A stretch of DNA of 64,000 nucleotides from DASVEG01 sp035540495 (GTDB taxonomy: Bacteria; Actinomycetota; Acidimicrobiia; Acidimicrobiales; CADCTF01). Each line of letters begins with the position of its first letter. The first letter of the stretch is position 1. Shown in pieces: positions 23,729-33,889 of the stretch. The notes beneath the pieces are model-generated. The model worked only from the letters and a program-made list of their open reading frames with translations. It had not been told where the DNA came from and did no database searches. Location: contig DATLGL010000045.1 in the NCBI GenBank assembly GCA_035540495.1, positions 1 through 64,000 on the forward strand, in the 5' to 3' direction. The translations under genes were made by a program, and so were the position numbers.

Positions 23729-24852
23729 CGCTCGTCTCCGGGGCGGTCGGTTCCGAGGGCGGCGGCGGCGCCCCATGCACGGGCGTGCGCCTCGTCGAGT
23801 GTGTCGGCGATCGCGTTGACGTGGCCGAGCTTGCGCCCGGGGCGCGGCGATTTGCCGTAGAGGTGCAGGTGCACATCGCCGCCGAGCGCATCGGCCGCCC
23901 GCGCACGCGGGTCGCTTCCGTCGGCCGGGCCGAACACGTTCACCATCGCCGCGGCGGGAGCTCGCAGGGCAGGCGACCCGAGCGGCCAGCCCAACACCGC
24001 GCGGAGGTGGTTCTCGAACTGCGAGGTGGCACTGGCCTCCATCGTGATGTGGCCGCTGTTGTGCGGCCTCGGCGCCACCTCGTTCACCAGCACCCGACCG
24101 TCGACCACGAAGAGCTCGATCGCGAGCACACCGACCGCGCCGACCACTGCGGCGACGTCGAGGGCCAGTGCCTCGGCCTCGTCGCGGACCGAAGGGCTCA
24201 CGCGTGCAGGAACGGTGACCTCTCGGCACACCCCGTCGTGCTGCACGGTGCTGACGACGGGGTAGTTGACGCGCTCACCGTCGCGCCCGGTCACCACCAC
24301 GACGGCGAGCTCGTGGTCGATGGCGAGGAGCTCCTCGGCGACCCACGGGACGTCCAGCGGCGCGCCATCGGTGAGCAGCCGCCGGGCTGCGTCGGCGCCG
24401 TCGACGATGTGGACGCCCTTGCCGTCGTAGCCGCCGGTCGCCGGCTTGAGCACGATCGGCCATCCCACGTCGTCGCCGAACGCGACAGCCTCGAGCGAGT
24501 CGCGGACGATCGTGAACCGCGGGACCGGCAGACCCTTGTCGTGCAGGTGCTGCCGCTGGTGGGCTTTGTCGGAGAACCGAAGCGCGCCGGTCGACGGGAA
24601 GATCGCAAGGCCGAGACCCTCGAGTCGCGCGAGCTCGTCGAGATCGAGTCGCTCGTGGTCGAAGGTGAGGACGTCGACGCTTCGGGCGAACGCTTCGAGG
24701 TCGCGCTCGTCAGTGACCGCCGACAGCGGCACGCACGGCTCCTCGCCCTCGTAGGCGTAGACGGCGAGCTCGACGCCGAGCGCGCTGGCGGACTCCCCCA
24801 TCATCCTGGCGAGTTGGCCTGCGCCGATGACCCCGACGCGCGGTGCACTCAT
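23725..24852 (-). CDS. purK: N5-carboxyaminoimidazole ribonucleotide synthetase
   Basis: 375 residues from the ATG of MSAPRVGVIGAGQLARMM. It is an ATP-grasp enzyme: the N-terminal GAGQLARMM, FPSTGALRFSDKAHQRQHL, VLKPATGGYDGKGVHIV (ATP-binding lysines) and VNEVAPRPHNSGHIT (metal ligands). It carboxylates AIR with bicarbonate and ATP to make the PurE substrate. It overlaps purD and purE by 4 nt. The frame extends 17 codons upstream, into purD, without family similarity. Confidence 0.95.
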   Translation of the reverse strand: MSAPRVGVIGAGQLARMMGESASALGVELAVYAYEGEEPCVPLSAVTDERDLEAFARSVDVLTFDHERLDLDELARLEGLGLAIFPSTGALRFSDKAHQRQHLHDKGLPVPRFTIVRDSLEAVAFGDDVGWPIVLKPATGGYDGKGVHIVDGADAARRLLTDGAPLDVPWVAEELLAIDHELAVVVVTGRDGERVNYPVVSTVQHDGVCREVTVPARVSPSVRDEAEALALDVAAVVGAVGVLAIELFVVDGRVLVNEVAPRPHNSGHITMEASATSQFENHLRAVLGWPLGSPALRAPAAAMVNVFGPADGSDPRARAADALGGDVHLHLYGKSPRPGRKLGHVNAIADTLDEAHARAWGAAAALGTDRPGDER

Positions 24853-26009
24853 GACTTCGACTCTGCTTCCGCGACGTCGGTGCGGTAGTGCATGCCGTCC
24901 CACGAGATGAGCCCCGCTGCTTCGTACGCGAGGGAGCGGGCGGCTCCGACCTCGGGCCCCTGCGCAACGACGTTGAGCACGCGCCCGCCGTCGGTGCGCA
25001 CCACACCGTCGGCGTCTTCGTTCACCGCCAGCCGGAGCACCCGCACGCCGTCGAGCGCCTCTGCGTCGTCGATCCCCTCGATGACGTCGCCCTTGCGCAC
25101 GTCGTTCGGGTAGCCCTCCGCAGCCAACGCGAGACAGACGTAGGCATCGTCGGTGAACTCGGGTGTCGACTGGAGGTCGCCGCTCGCCGCCTCGTAGAGG
25201 AACGACGCGAGGTCGGAAGCGAACCGCGGCAACACGACCTGTGCCTCCGGATCACCGAAGCGCACGTTGTACTCGACGACCTTCGGACCGTCGGGTGTGA
25301 GCATGAGCCCGGCGTACAGGCACCCGCGGTAGTCGATGCCTCGTTCGCGCAACGCGTCGAGCGTCGGCTGCACGATCGACTTCGCGATCGCCTCGCCATC
25401 GACGTCGACCACCGGGCAGAACGAGCCCATGCCGCCGGTCATCGGCCCCACGTCGCCGGTGCCGACCCGCTTGTAGTCGCGAGCCGGCGCCAGCGGAACG
25501 GCTCGCTTGCCGTCGCACACGCACAGCAACGACAGCTCCGGCCCGGTCATCTGCTCCTCGATCACGACCGATCCGTGCTGCAGTTTGGCGCGGACGTCGG
25601 CGACGGCTTCGTCGATCGACGAGGTGACGAGCACGCCCTTGCCCGCTGCGAGGTAGTCGGTCTTGATGACGTAGCCGCCGGGCAGGTCGTGCAGGAACGC
25701 GACGGCCTCGTCGACCGAGTCCGGTGCGAACGACGCGTGCCGTGCCGTCGGCACACCCGCGTCGACGAGGACCTCCTTCATCCACCTCTTCGACGACTCC
25801 AGCCGAGCGCCATCGATGCCTGGCCCGAACACGACCTTCCCGTCGGCGCGCAGTTCGTCGGCCAGCCCTTGCGACAGAGGCGCTTCAGGACCGATGACGA
25901 CGAGGTCGGCCGCCGACACGTCGTCGACGACCTCCGCCGTGCGCGCCAGGACGTAGCGCAACGTCAGCTCGCGGCCGCCGTTGCCGACGACGTGGACCCG
26001 CAGCGTCAC
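24849..26009 (-). CDS. purD: Phosphoribosylamine-glycine ligase with shortened N domain
   Basis: 386 residues from a GTG overlapping the purA stop by 4 nt (GTGA). The ATP-grasp core is typical: YVIKTDYLAAGKGVLVTSS, ARDYKRVGTGDVGPMTGGMG, and KVVEYNVRFGDPEAQVVLP. The N-terminal Rossmann domain is compact. After VVGNGGRELTLRYVLAR it goes almost directly to VSAADLVVIGPEAPLSQGLA, omitting the PGNAG loop and following strand found in most PurD proteins of 420-430 residues. It joins glycine to phosphoribosylamine. The rest of the fold looks intact, so it is probably functional. Confidence 0.93.
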   Translation of the reverse strand: MTLRVHVVGNGGRELTLRYVLARTAEVVDDVSAADLVVIGPEAPLSQGLADELRADGKVVFGPGIDGARLESSKRWMKEVLVDAGVPTARHASFAPDSVDEAVAFLHDLPGGYVIKTDYLAAGKGVLVTSSIDEAVADVRAKLQHGSVVIEEQMTGPELSLLCVCDGKRAVPLAPARDYKRVGTGDVGPMTGGMGSFCPVVDVDGEAIAKSIVQPTLDALRERGIDYRGCLYAGLMLTPDGPKVVEYNVRFGDPEAQVVLPRFASDLASFLYEAASGDLQSTPEFTDDAYVCLALAAEGYPNDVRKGDVIEGIDDAEALDGVRVLRLAVNEDADGVVRTDGGRVLNVVAQGPEVGAARSLAYEAAGLISWDGMHYRTDVAEAESKS

Positions 26010-27304
26010 GAGCGGGCGAGCTCGGGCGAGTCGAGCTTCACGTACTGATCGCGGCCGGGGCCGACGCCGACGAGGTCGATGCGCACCCCCGACTGCTCGG
26101 CGCAGAACTCGACGTAGTCGCGCGCCGCCTTCGGCAGCTGGTGGGGCAACGTCATCTCGGAGGTGTCGGTCTGCCAACCGGGCAGCTCCTCGTAGATCGG
26201 CACCGCGTTGTGGAGGTCGGTCTGGTGGTACGGCAGCCGGTCGTGGCGGACGCCGTCGATCTCGTACGCGACACACACCTTCACGGTCTCGAGCGGGTCG
26301 AGGATGTCGAGCTTCCAGAGGGCGAGCTCGTCCAAGGAGTTCAACCGGACGGCGTGGCGCATCATCACCGCGTCGAACCAGCCGACGCGGCGGCGGCGCT
26401 TCGTGTTCGTGCCGTACTCGCCGCCGCGGTCGACGATGTCGTCGGCGATCGCGCCGTCGAGCTCGGTCGGGAACGGGCCGGCGCCGACGCGCGTCAGGTA
26501 CGCCTTGCCGACCCCGAGCACCCGATCGATGTGGCGGGGACCCACGCCAGCACCGGTGCACGCGCCGCCGGCGACCGGGTTCGACGACGTCACGAACGGA
26601 TACGTGCCGTGATCCAGGTCGAGGAACGTCGCCTGCGCACCCTCGAACAGCACGTGCTGCCCGGCCTCCAGCGCCTCGTGGACGAGGTTCACCGTGTCCG
26701 CGATGTAGGGCCGGATGCGGGGCAGGTACTCGTCGAGGTACCGCGACGCGATCTCGTCAGCCTTCACCGGCAGACGGTTGAAGATCTTGGCCAGCGTGCC
26801 GTTCTTCTCCTTGAGGACGACCTCGAGCTTCTCGCGGAAGATCTTCGGGTCGAGGAGGTCTTGCACGCGCAGGCCGACCCGGTTCGCCTTGTCGGCGTAG
26901 GTCGGCCCGATGCCGGACTTCGTGGTGCCCAGCTTGTTCTTCCCGAGGCGACGCTCGGTGAGGGCGTCGATCTCCTTGTGGTACGGCATGATCAGGTGGG
27001 CGTTGCCGCTCACCTTGAGGTTCGCCGTCTGCACCCCCTTCGACTCGAGCTTGTCGAGCTCGGCGATGAGCGTGGCGAGGTCGACGACGACGCCGTTGCC
27101 GATGACCGGCGTGATGTGCGGATAGAGCACGCCGCTCGGCACGAGCTGCAAGGCGAACGTCTCACCGTCGACCACCAGCGTGTGGCCGGCGTTGTGGCCG
27201 CCCTGGTAGCGGACCACCATCGACATCTCCTTGGCGAGGAGGTCGGTGAGCTTGCCCTTGCCCTCGTCGCCCCACTGGGTGCCGACTACAACCGTCCCGG
27301 GCAC
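26006..27304 (-). CDS. purA: Adenylosuccinate synthetase
   Basis: 432 residues. The P-loop-like start VVVGTQWGDEGKGKLTDLLA, the RYQGGHNAGHTLV loop, GIGPTYADKANRVGLRV, and the FEGAQATFLDLDHGTYPFVT and GVGPRHIDRVLGV segments are all intact. It makes adenylosuccinate from IMP, Asp and GTP. It is the first gene of the head-to-tail run purA-D-K-E-B-C-S-Q. The 39 nt to the upstream small membrane gene leaves room for a promoter, or for co-transcription with it. Confidence 0.97.
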   Translation of the reverse strand: MPGTVVVGTQWGDEGKGKLTDLLAKEMSMVVRYQGGHNAGHTLVVDGETFALQLVPSGVLYPHITPVIGNGVVVDLATLIAELDKLESKGVQTANLKVSGNAHLIMPYHKEIDALTERRLGKNKLGTTKSGIGPTYADKANRVGLRVQDLLDPKIFREKLEVVLKEKNGTLAKIFNRLPVKADEIASRYLDEYLPRIRPYIADTVNLVHEALEAGQHVLFEGAQATFLDLDHGTYPFVTSSNPVAGGACTGAGVGPRHIDRVLGVGKAYLTRVGAGPFPTELDGAIADDIVDRGGEYGTNTKRRRRVGWFDAVMMRHAVRLNSLDELALWKLDILDPLETVKVCVAYEIDGVRHDRLPYHQTDLHNAVPIYEELPGWQTDTSEMTLPHQLPKAARDYVEFCAEQSGVRIDLVGVGPGRDQYVKLDSPELARS

Positions 27305-27343
27305 TGAGATCTCCCTCGTTCGGTGCGGGATTAAGGCTGCAGC

Positions 27344-27526
27344 TTATCCGTCGTCGGTGGTGGCCTCGGCGGAAGTTTCGGACGCGCCGTCGGTCGGTTC
27401 CGCCTCCTCGGCCTTCTTGCGCGCCTGGCGGGTGAGGATCAGGAGGACGATCACCGGAAGGACCAGGAACAGCGCCTCGTCCCAGCTGAAGCCGCCGGAG
27501 TGAGCGAGAAGAGCGTGGTCGGTCAT
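27344..27526 (-). CDS. Small membrane protein, third gene of a lipoprotein module
   Basis: 60 residues from ATG (MTDHALLAHSGGFSWDEALF). One membrane helix (ALFLVLPVIVLLILT) is followed by a charged, Glu/Thr-rich cytoplasmic tail. It starts 4 nt after the stop of the large membrane protein gene, so it belongs to the same transcript. The family is unknown. The histidine and Ser/Gly/Gly near the outer side (LLAHSGG) is its only other feature. Confidence 0.65.
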   Translation of the reverse strand: MTDHALLAHSGGFSWDEALFLVLPVIVLLILTRQARKKAEEAEPTDGASETSAEATTDDG

Positions 27527-27530
27527 GGCG

Positions 27531-28847
27531 TCATCCGCCCAGCAGGAGGACGAGCCCGGCAACCGTGAAGAGCACCATCACGACGAGCAGAGGGTACTGC
27601 GACCTCGTCGACTGCTTGCCCGGGAAGAGCGCCAGCGCACGGTCGTGAGCGAGCACGACTCCGGCGACGTGACCGAGCACGATCGACGCCACCTGGATCC
27701 AGGAGATGGTGCGGGGTGACGCGACCATGAAGTCGATGCGGTTGCCGGCGGTGCCGAAGACGTTCCACCCGCGGCCGAACGGGTCGGACAGCAGGGCCCA
27801 GAACGCCTGCCCCTCGAAGAGCAGCAACGAGACGTAGTGGGCGACCGCGTAGGCGAAGGCGATCGGCACCAGGGAGTGGACGAAGGCGTCGGCGAGCCGC
27901 ATCGTGCCGCCGGCCTTGCCCGCGGTGAGCCCGTCGGCGATCCTCATCGAGCCGAGGTAGAGGGCAGCGACGACGAGGATCGCTGCTGTTAGTCCTGCGG
28001 TGGCCGCTGCGGTCGACGCGACACCGTCGAGGTCGCCCGTGAGGTCGGACCACCAGGTCGCGCGGGTGATGCCGTCGAACGCCGTCGAGCCGAGGGCGAC
28101 GATGACCAGCGCGACCGTCCCCGGCAGCGGACGGAGCTGCGCGAGGCCGGTGAGAGGCCAGCGGAGGCGGACGTTGCCCCTGCGGTCGGCACCGATGGGC
28201 GCCATCGCGCCGAGGAGGCCGAACCACGCCCGGAACGGGTTGCCCTCGCGCACGAAGCGCTGGCCGAGAACGAAGGCGCCGACCAGCACGACGGCCGTGA
28301 GCAGGAGCATGCCCACCCCGAGCACGCGCGGTCGCGAGCCCTCGTCGTAGACGAGCTCGAGCCAGACGAAGGCGAACAGCCCGACGGCGGCCGGCCACAG
28401 GCCGAACCGGGTGGCGCCGCCGTCAGCGTCGTCGCGTGTGGCGCCGGCTCCGGCGCCCGAGGCCAACGTCTCGTACGGATCGAGCAGCGCGTACAGGTCG
28501 CCGACGAGCGCGCAGATGATCGTCAACCCGACCCAGAACGTGACGTAGATCGTGATCGGCGCGAGGTTCTCGAGCGGTCGGTCGACGCCGAAGAGGGCTG
28601 CGGCGAGCAGGAGGACGAAGAACGCGAGGCCGAAGGCACGGGTGGCGGCGAGTGTCGCTCGGCTCGCAGGCGACCCCCCCTTCGCCAGCAGCGGCCCCGG
28701 CCGAGCCTTCTCCAAGCGCTCGTTGCGCCAGAAGACCGCAAGGCCGGCGAAGCTGATGAGGAGAACTGCTGCTGCGCCGTAACCGACCATCCATGTAGGA
28801 ACCGGGAGGTCGGTGCGGCCGCCGACGCCGTGCGCCAGCAGGTTCAC
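27531..28847 (-). CDS. Polytopic membrane protein ('fenitrothion hydrolase'-like)
   Basis: 438 residues with about ten membrane helices. The N terminus MNLLAHGVGGRTDLPVPTWM is a signature I associate with a family labelled 'fenitrothion hydrolase' or hypothetical in Solirubrobacter/Acidimicrobiia genomes. The hydrolase label comes from one Burkholderia protein and may not describe the general role. Conserved-looking features are WVGLTIICALVGDLYALLDP and HYVSLLLFEGQAFWALLSDP. It overlaps the upstream cupredoxin-like lipoprotein gene by 4 nt, which hints at a metal- or redox-related membrane complex (inference). Confidence 0.7.
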   Translation of the reverse strand: MNLLAHGVGGRTDLPVPTWMVGYGAAAVLLISFAGLAVFWRNERLEKARPGPLLAKGGSPASRATLAATRAFGLAFFVLLLAAALFGVDRPLENLAPITIYVTFWVGLTIICALVGDLYALLDPYETLASGAGAGATRDDADGGATRFGLWPAAVGLFAFVWLELVYDEGSRPRVLGVGMLLLTAVVLVGAFVLGQRFVREGNPFRAWFGLLGAMAPIGADRRGNVRLRWPLTGLAQLRPLPGTVALVIVALGSTAFDGITRATWWSDLTGDLDGVASTAAATAGLTAAILVVAALYLGSMRIADGLTAGKAGGTMRLADAFVHSLVPIAFAYAVAHYVSLLLFEGQAFWALLSDPFGRGWNVFGTAGNRIDFMVASPRTISWIQVASIVLGHVAGVVLAHDRALALFPGKQSTRSQYPLLVVMVLFTVAGLVLLLGG

Positions 28848-29266
28848 GGGCTCACCTCGAGCTTGAGGATCTCGCGGTGGCTGTTGTGCAGCTCCACCTC
28901 GAACACGCCGGGGATGCTCGCCTCGAACACGACCTCGCCGGGAGCGTCCGGGCCGATGTCGAACTCGTGGTCGTAACCGTGGACGTGGACCTCGTCGGCG
29001 GTGTCGCTCGTCACGCGAAGACGAACCCTCTCACCCAACTTCACCGAGTCCCGCCGGACACCGCCCTCGGCTCGGCCGGAGACCACGTTCACCTCGATGA
29101 GGCGCTCCGAGGGAGCGGCCGCGGTCGACGTCGTCGAGTCGGACGTCATGGGGTCGCCGACGGCCGTTTCGCTCGCCGGGCCGTCGTCCCCGCCGCACGC
29201 TCCGAGGGTCACCAGGAGCGAGGTCGCCATCGCCGCAACTCCGAACCGCCACGTTCGATGTGCCAT
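28844..29266 (-). CDS. Lipoprotein with cupredoxin-like domain
   Basis: 140 residues from ATG (MAHRTWRFGVAAMATSLLVT). The lipobox is LGAC, at residues 20-23. After a Ser/Thr linker, residues 55-140 form a cupredoxin/EfeO-like beta sandwich: IEVNVVSGRAEGGVRRDSVK, VRLRVTSDTADEVHVHGYDH, and FEVELHNSHREILKLEVSP. The histidines of VHVHGYDHEF could bind a metal, but the complete Cys/His/Met set of a blue copper site is not seen. It is the first gene of a three-gene operon with the polytopic protein and the 60-residue membrane protein. It is divergent from dtd by 23 bp. Confidence 0.75.
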   Translation of the reverse strand: MAHRTWRFGVAAMATSLLVTLGACGGDDGPASETAVGDPMTSDSTTSTAAAPSERLIEVNVVSGRAEGGVRRDSVKLGERVRLRVTSDTADEVHVHGYDHEFDIGPDAPGEVVFEASIPGVFEVELHNSHREILKLEVSP

Positions 29267-29289
29267 GCCGGCGAGCCTACGGTGGCACC

Positions 29290-29733
29290 GTGCGATGTCT
29301 CGTTCAGCGAGTGACGAGCGCATCGGTGGCCGTCGACGGTGATGTCGTCGGCCGCATCGGGACCGGCCTGTGCGTCTTCGTGGGCGTCACGTCGACCGAC
29401 TCGGATCAACCGCGGCTCGTCGACAAGATGGCCGGCAAGCTCTGGAACCTCCGGGTCTTCGAAGACGACGGGGGCGTGATGAACCGGTCGGCCGCGGACC
29501 TCGCCGCCGAGATCCTCGTCGTCAGCCAGTTCACGCTCTACGGCGACACCTCGCGAGGTCGTCGTCCGTCGTGGTCGGCCGCTGCCCCACCGGACGTCGC
29601 GGAACCGATCGTCGACTCACTGGTCGGAGCGCTCCGACAGCTCGGTGGCCGCGTCGCCACCGGCCGCTTCCGAGCGGAGATGCAGGTGTCGCTGGTGAAC
29701 GACGGCCCCGTGACGGTGATGCTCGAGCTCTAG
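29290..29733 (+). CDS. dtd: D-aminoacyl-tRNA deacylase
   Basis: 147 residues from GTG (RCLVQRVTSASVAVDGDVVG). The DTD motifs SQFTLYGDTSRGRRPSW and the C-terminal NDGPVTVMLEL (Gly-cisPro motif region) are present. It removes D-amino acids and glycine mischarged onto tRNAs. Length and N terminus are standard. The longer frame to 29260 adds residues without similarity. Its stop is 6 nt from the convergent metallopeptidase gene. Confidence 0.95.
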   Translation: MRCLVQRVTSASVAVDGDVVGRIGTGLCVFVGVTSTDSDQPRLVDKMAGKLWNLRVFEDDGGVMNRSAADLAAEILVVSQFTLYGDTSRGRRPSWSAAAPPDVAEPIVDSLVGALRQLGGRVATGRFRAEMQVSLVNDGPVTVMLEL

Positions 29734-29739
29734 CGCCGG

Positions 29740-31095
29740 CTAGTTGCAGGACGTGAACGTCAGGAGCGCCGGCGTGATCGACGCGTCGATGCTCTTGCGC
29801 TGGCGGGCGGCTCGACGGAGCGCGTCGGCCATCTCTCTGGCGTCGGTCGCGGTGTCCATCACCAGGTTCGTCCGCACGCAGGTCTTGTCACCCGACCTCC
29901 ATGCGACGTAGCGGTCACCGCCCCACCCGTCGGACGCCACGAACGCATCGTCGTCGTCGAGGATGCGCTGGAGGATCAGGATCATCCCGAGCTGCCCGAT
30001 GACACCCTGGTCGATGATCTTGCCGTCGGCCTTCGGGTTCTCGAGGATGCGCGGCGGCGCGCCGTCGGCCAGGTAACGGTCGGGGTTCAGGATCTGCTCG
30101 CTCGTCGTGGGCGGCTCTCGGAACGCAGCGTCGAGCCGTTCCTGCCCGCCCTCGGCCACGACGGCCGTGGCGAACTGCGGCCCGACGGCGTAGGGGAACG
30201 ACAGGAGCTCGAGGAGGATGCGTGGAACCGACGGATCGATGCCGCCGGCGGCGTTCATCTCCTCCCGCTCGATCGCCTTCTGCTCCCGCTCCGGCAACGT
30301 CGCCCGGTAGAGCTCCTCGATCCGAACCGCGTCGCCCTCGATCAGCGAGGTGAACGCCTGCGATGCCTCGTCGTCACGCTCCTCGATGTCTTCGCGGTCA
30401 AGCTCGAAGTACTGGTCTTGGAGCGCGTGGGTGAGCTCGTGGACGAAGGTGACCTTCACCGATCCGCTGAGCTCCTCGCCTCGCACGACGAGGTCGTCGT
30501 TCTCGGTGTCGTAGAACCCGGCCACGGCGTCGCCGAGCAACGACTCCGTCGCCTCGGCCAGGTCGACGTCGCCCTCGAGGAGCCCGAGGGCCTTCAGCAC
30601 GCGCGCGTTCGTCTCGATCTGTGCGCGGTCGTCCTCGGTCTCCTCTTCCTGGAGCCCCTGGAGCCGGGCCCGGAAGGCCTTGTCGCCGAGCAGCGTCACC
30701 TCGACCGGCTCCTTGAACTGCAGGCCCCGCTTCTCCTCGACGAACCGCATCATCGCGGGGAGCGCTTCGGCGATCTCGAGCGCGACGCCGGAGAGACCCG
30801 CGGTGTCGGCACCCTCTGGCGTGACCGAGATCGTCTGGCCGGCACCTTCCGCCGCGGTCAGGCCGCCGCCGGCACCGCGGTCGTCGCCGTCGACGGCTCC
30901 GGCCGCGAAGGCCGCTGCCACGAGCAGCACCGCGATGACGATGGCGAGCGGCGCGTGCCAACGGGAGCGTGGCGGAGGAGCGGGCAGGACGGGTTCCTGC
31001 TGCACCCAGACGGGCGCGGGCGTCAGACAACGAGGACACGGAGACGGCCCCGCGTTGCGCTGTCCGCATACGCAGGTCCAGGGCGCGAGGACCAT
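29740..31095 (-). CDS. Membrane-anchored zinc metallopeptidase with N-terminal zinc ribbon
   Basis: 451 residues. An N-terminal double-CxxC ribbon (TCVCGQRNAGPSPCPRC) is followed by a Pro-rich linker, one membrane helix (LAIVIAVLLVAAAFAAGA, about 50-68) and a large outer domain. This carries VTFVHELTHALQDQYFEL, a gluzincin-type HExxH motif (HELTH), with a likely third ligand in SLIEGDAVRIEE. It is probably a cell-surface protease. The mix of cytoplasmic ribbon and outer peptidase suggests signalling across the membrane (inference). The substrate is unknown. Confidence 0.8.
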   Translation of the reverse strand: MVLAPWTCVCGQRNAGPSPCPRCLTPAPVWVQQEPVLPAPPPRSRWHAPLAIVIAVLLVAAAFAAGAVDGDDRGAGGGLTAAEGAGQTISVTPEGADTAGLSGVALEIAEALPAMMRFVEEKRGLQFKEPVEVTLLGDKAFRARLQGLQEEETEDDRAQIETNARVLKALGLLEGDVDLAEATESLLGDAVAGFYDTENDDLVVRGEELSGSVKVTFVHELTHALQDQYFELDREDIEERDDEASQAFTSLIEGDAVRIEELYRATLPEREQKAIEREEMNAAGGIDPSVPRILLELLSFPYAVGPQFATAVVAEGGQERLDAAFREPPTTSEQILNPDRYLADGAPPRILENPKADGKIIDQGVIGQLGMILILQRILDDDDAFVASDGWGGDRYVAWRSGDKTCVRTNLVMDTATDAREMADALRRAARQRKSIDASITPALLTFTSCN

Positions 31096-31243
31096 GAGCG
31101 ATCCAGTTTCGCCGCCACGCGGGCGCTACATGGCGCGTGCCTCTGGACGCGCCAGACGCGACATGTTGCGTTCAGCGCACTCCAGATCCCGTCGCACCAC
31201 CGGTGTCGACCACGACCCGGGCCGACTGCGGGTGGTTCGTGCT

Positions 31244-31270
31244 CACGACGGCGCATCGGCCGCCGTCGTG
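31244..31270 (-). terminator. Terminator of clpB
   Basis: A perfect 10-bp stem (CACGACGGCG with CGCCGTCGTG) and 7-nt loop start 1 nt after the clpB stop on the minus strand. The rest of the 31096-31243 gap holds no gene that I can support. Confidence 0.6.
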
Positions 31271-31271
31271 A

Positions 31272-33761
<2,490 letters not shown>

Positions 33762-33785
33762 AGATGAAACCTCGCCTGTAGGAAA

Positions 33786-33806
33786 GTTGATAGCGACAGT
33801 ATCAAC
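33786..33806. promoter_or_regulatory. HspR-type (HAIR) operator of clpB
   Basis: A perfect inverted repeat, GTTGATA-N7-TATCAAC, has the same 7-nt spacer as the HspR-associated inverted repeat CTTGAGT-N7-ACTCAAG. It lies 24 nt upstream of the clpB start, where it would block the promoter. The dnaK operon has a related site at 45435-45455. Confidence 0.75.
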
Positions 33807-33843
33807 CTCTGGACATCCGATGTATTCCGGGCCCGAGACGCGA

Positions 33844-33869
33844 AACGGCCCCGGCGAACCGGGGCCGTT
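33844..33869 (-). terminator. Terminator of the LPRTG stalk protein gene
   Basis: An 11-bp perfect stem (AACGGCCCCGG with CCGGGGCCGTT) with a 4-nt loop starts 20 nt after the stop at 33890 on the minus strand, and is followed by a short T run. Confidence 0.7.
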
Positions 33870-33889
33870 CCTTCAGCGTTGGCGCTGGG

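Noticed and set aside
31096..31243. Possible small gene or RNA between the metallopeptidase and clpB
   Set aside because: No frame with plausible start and composition, and no convincing structure other than the clpB terminator that follows.
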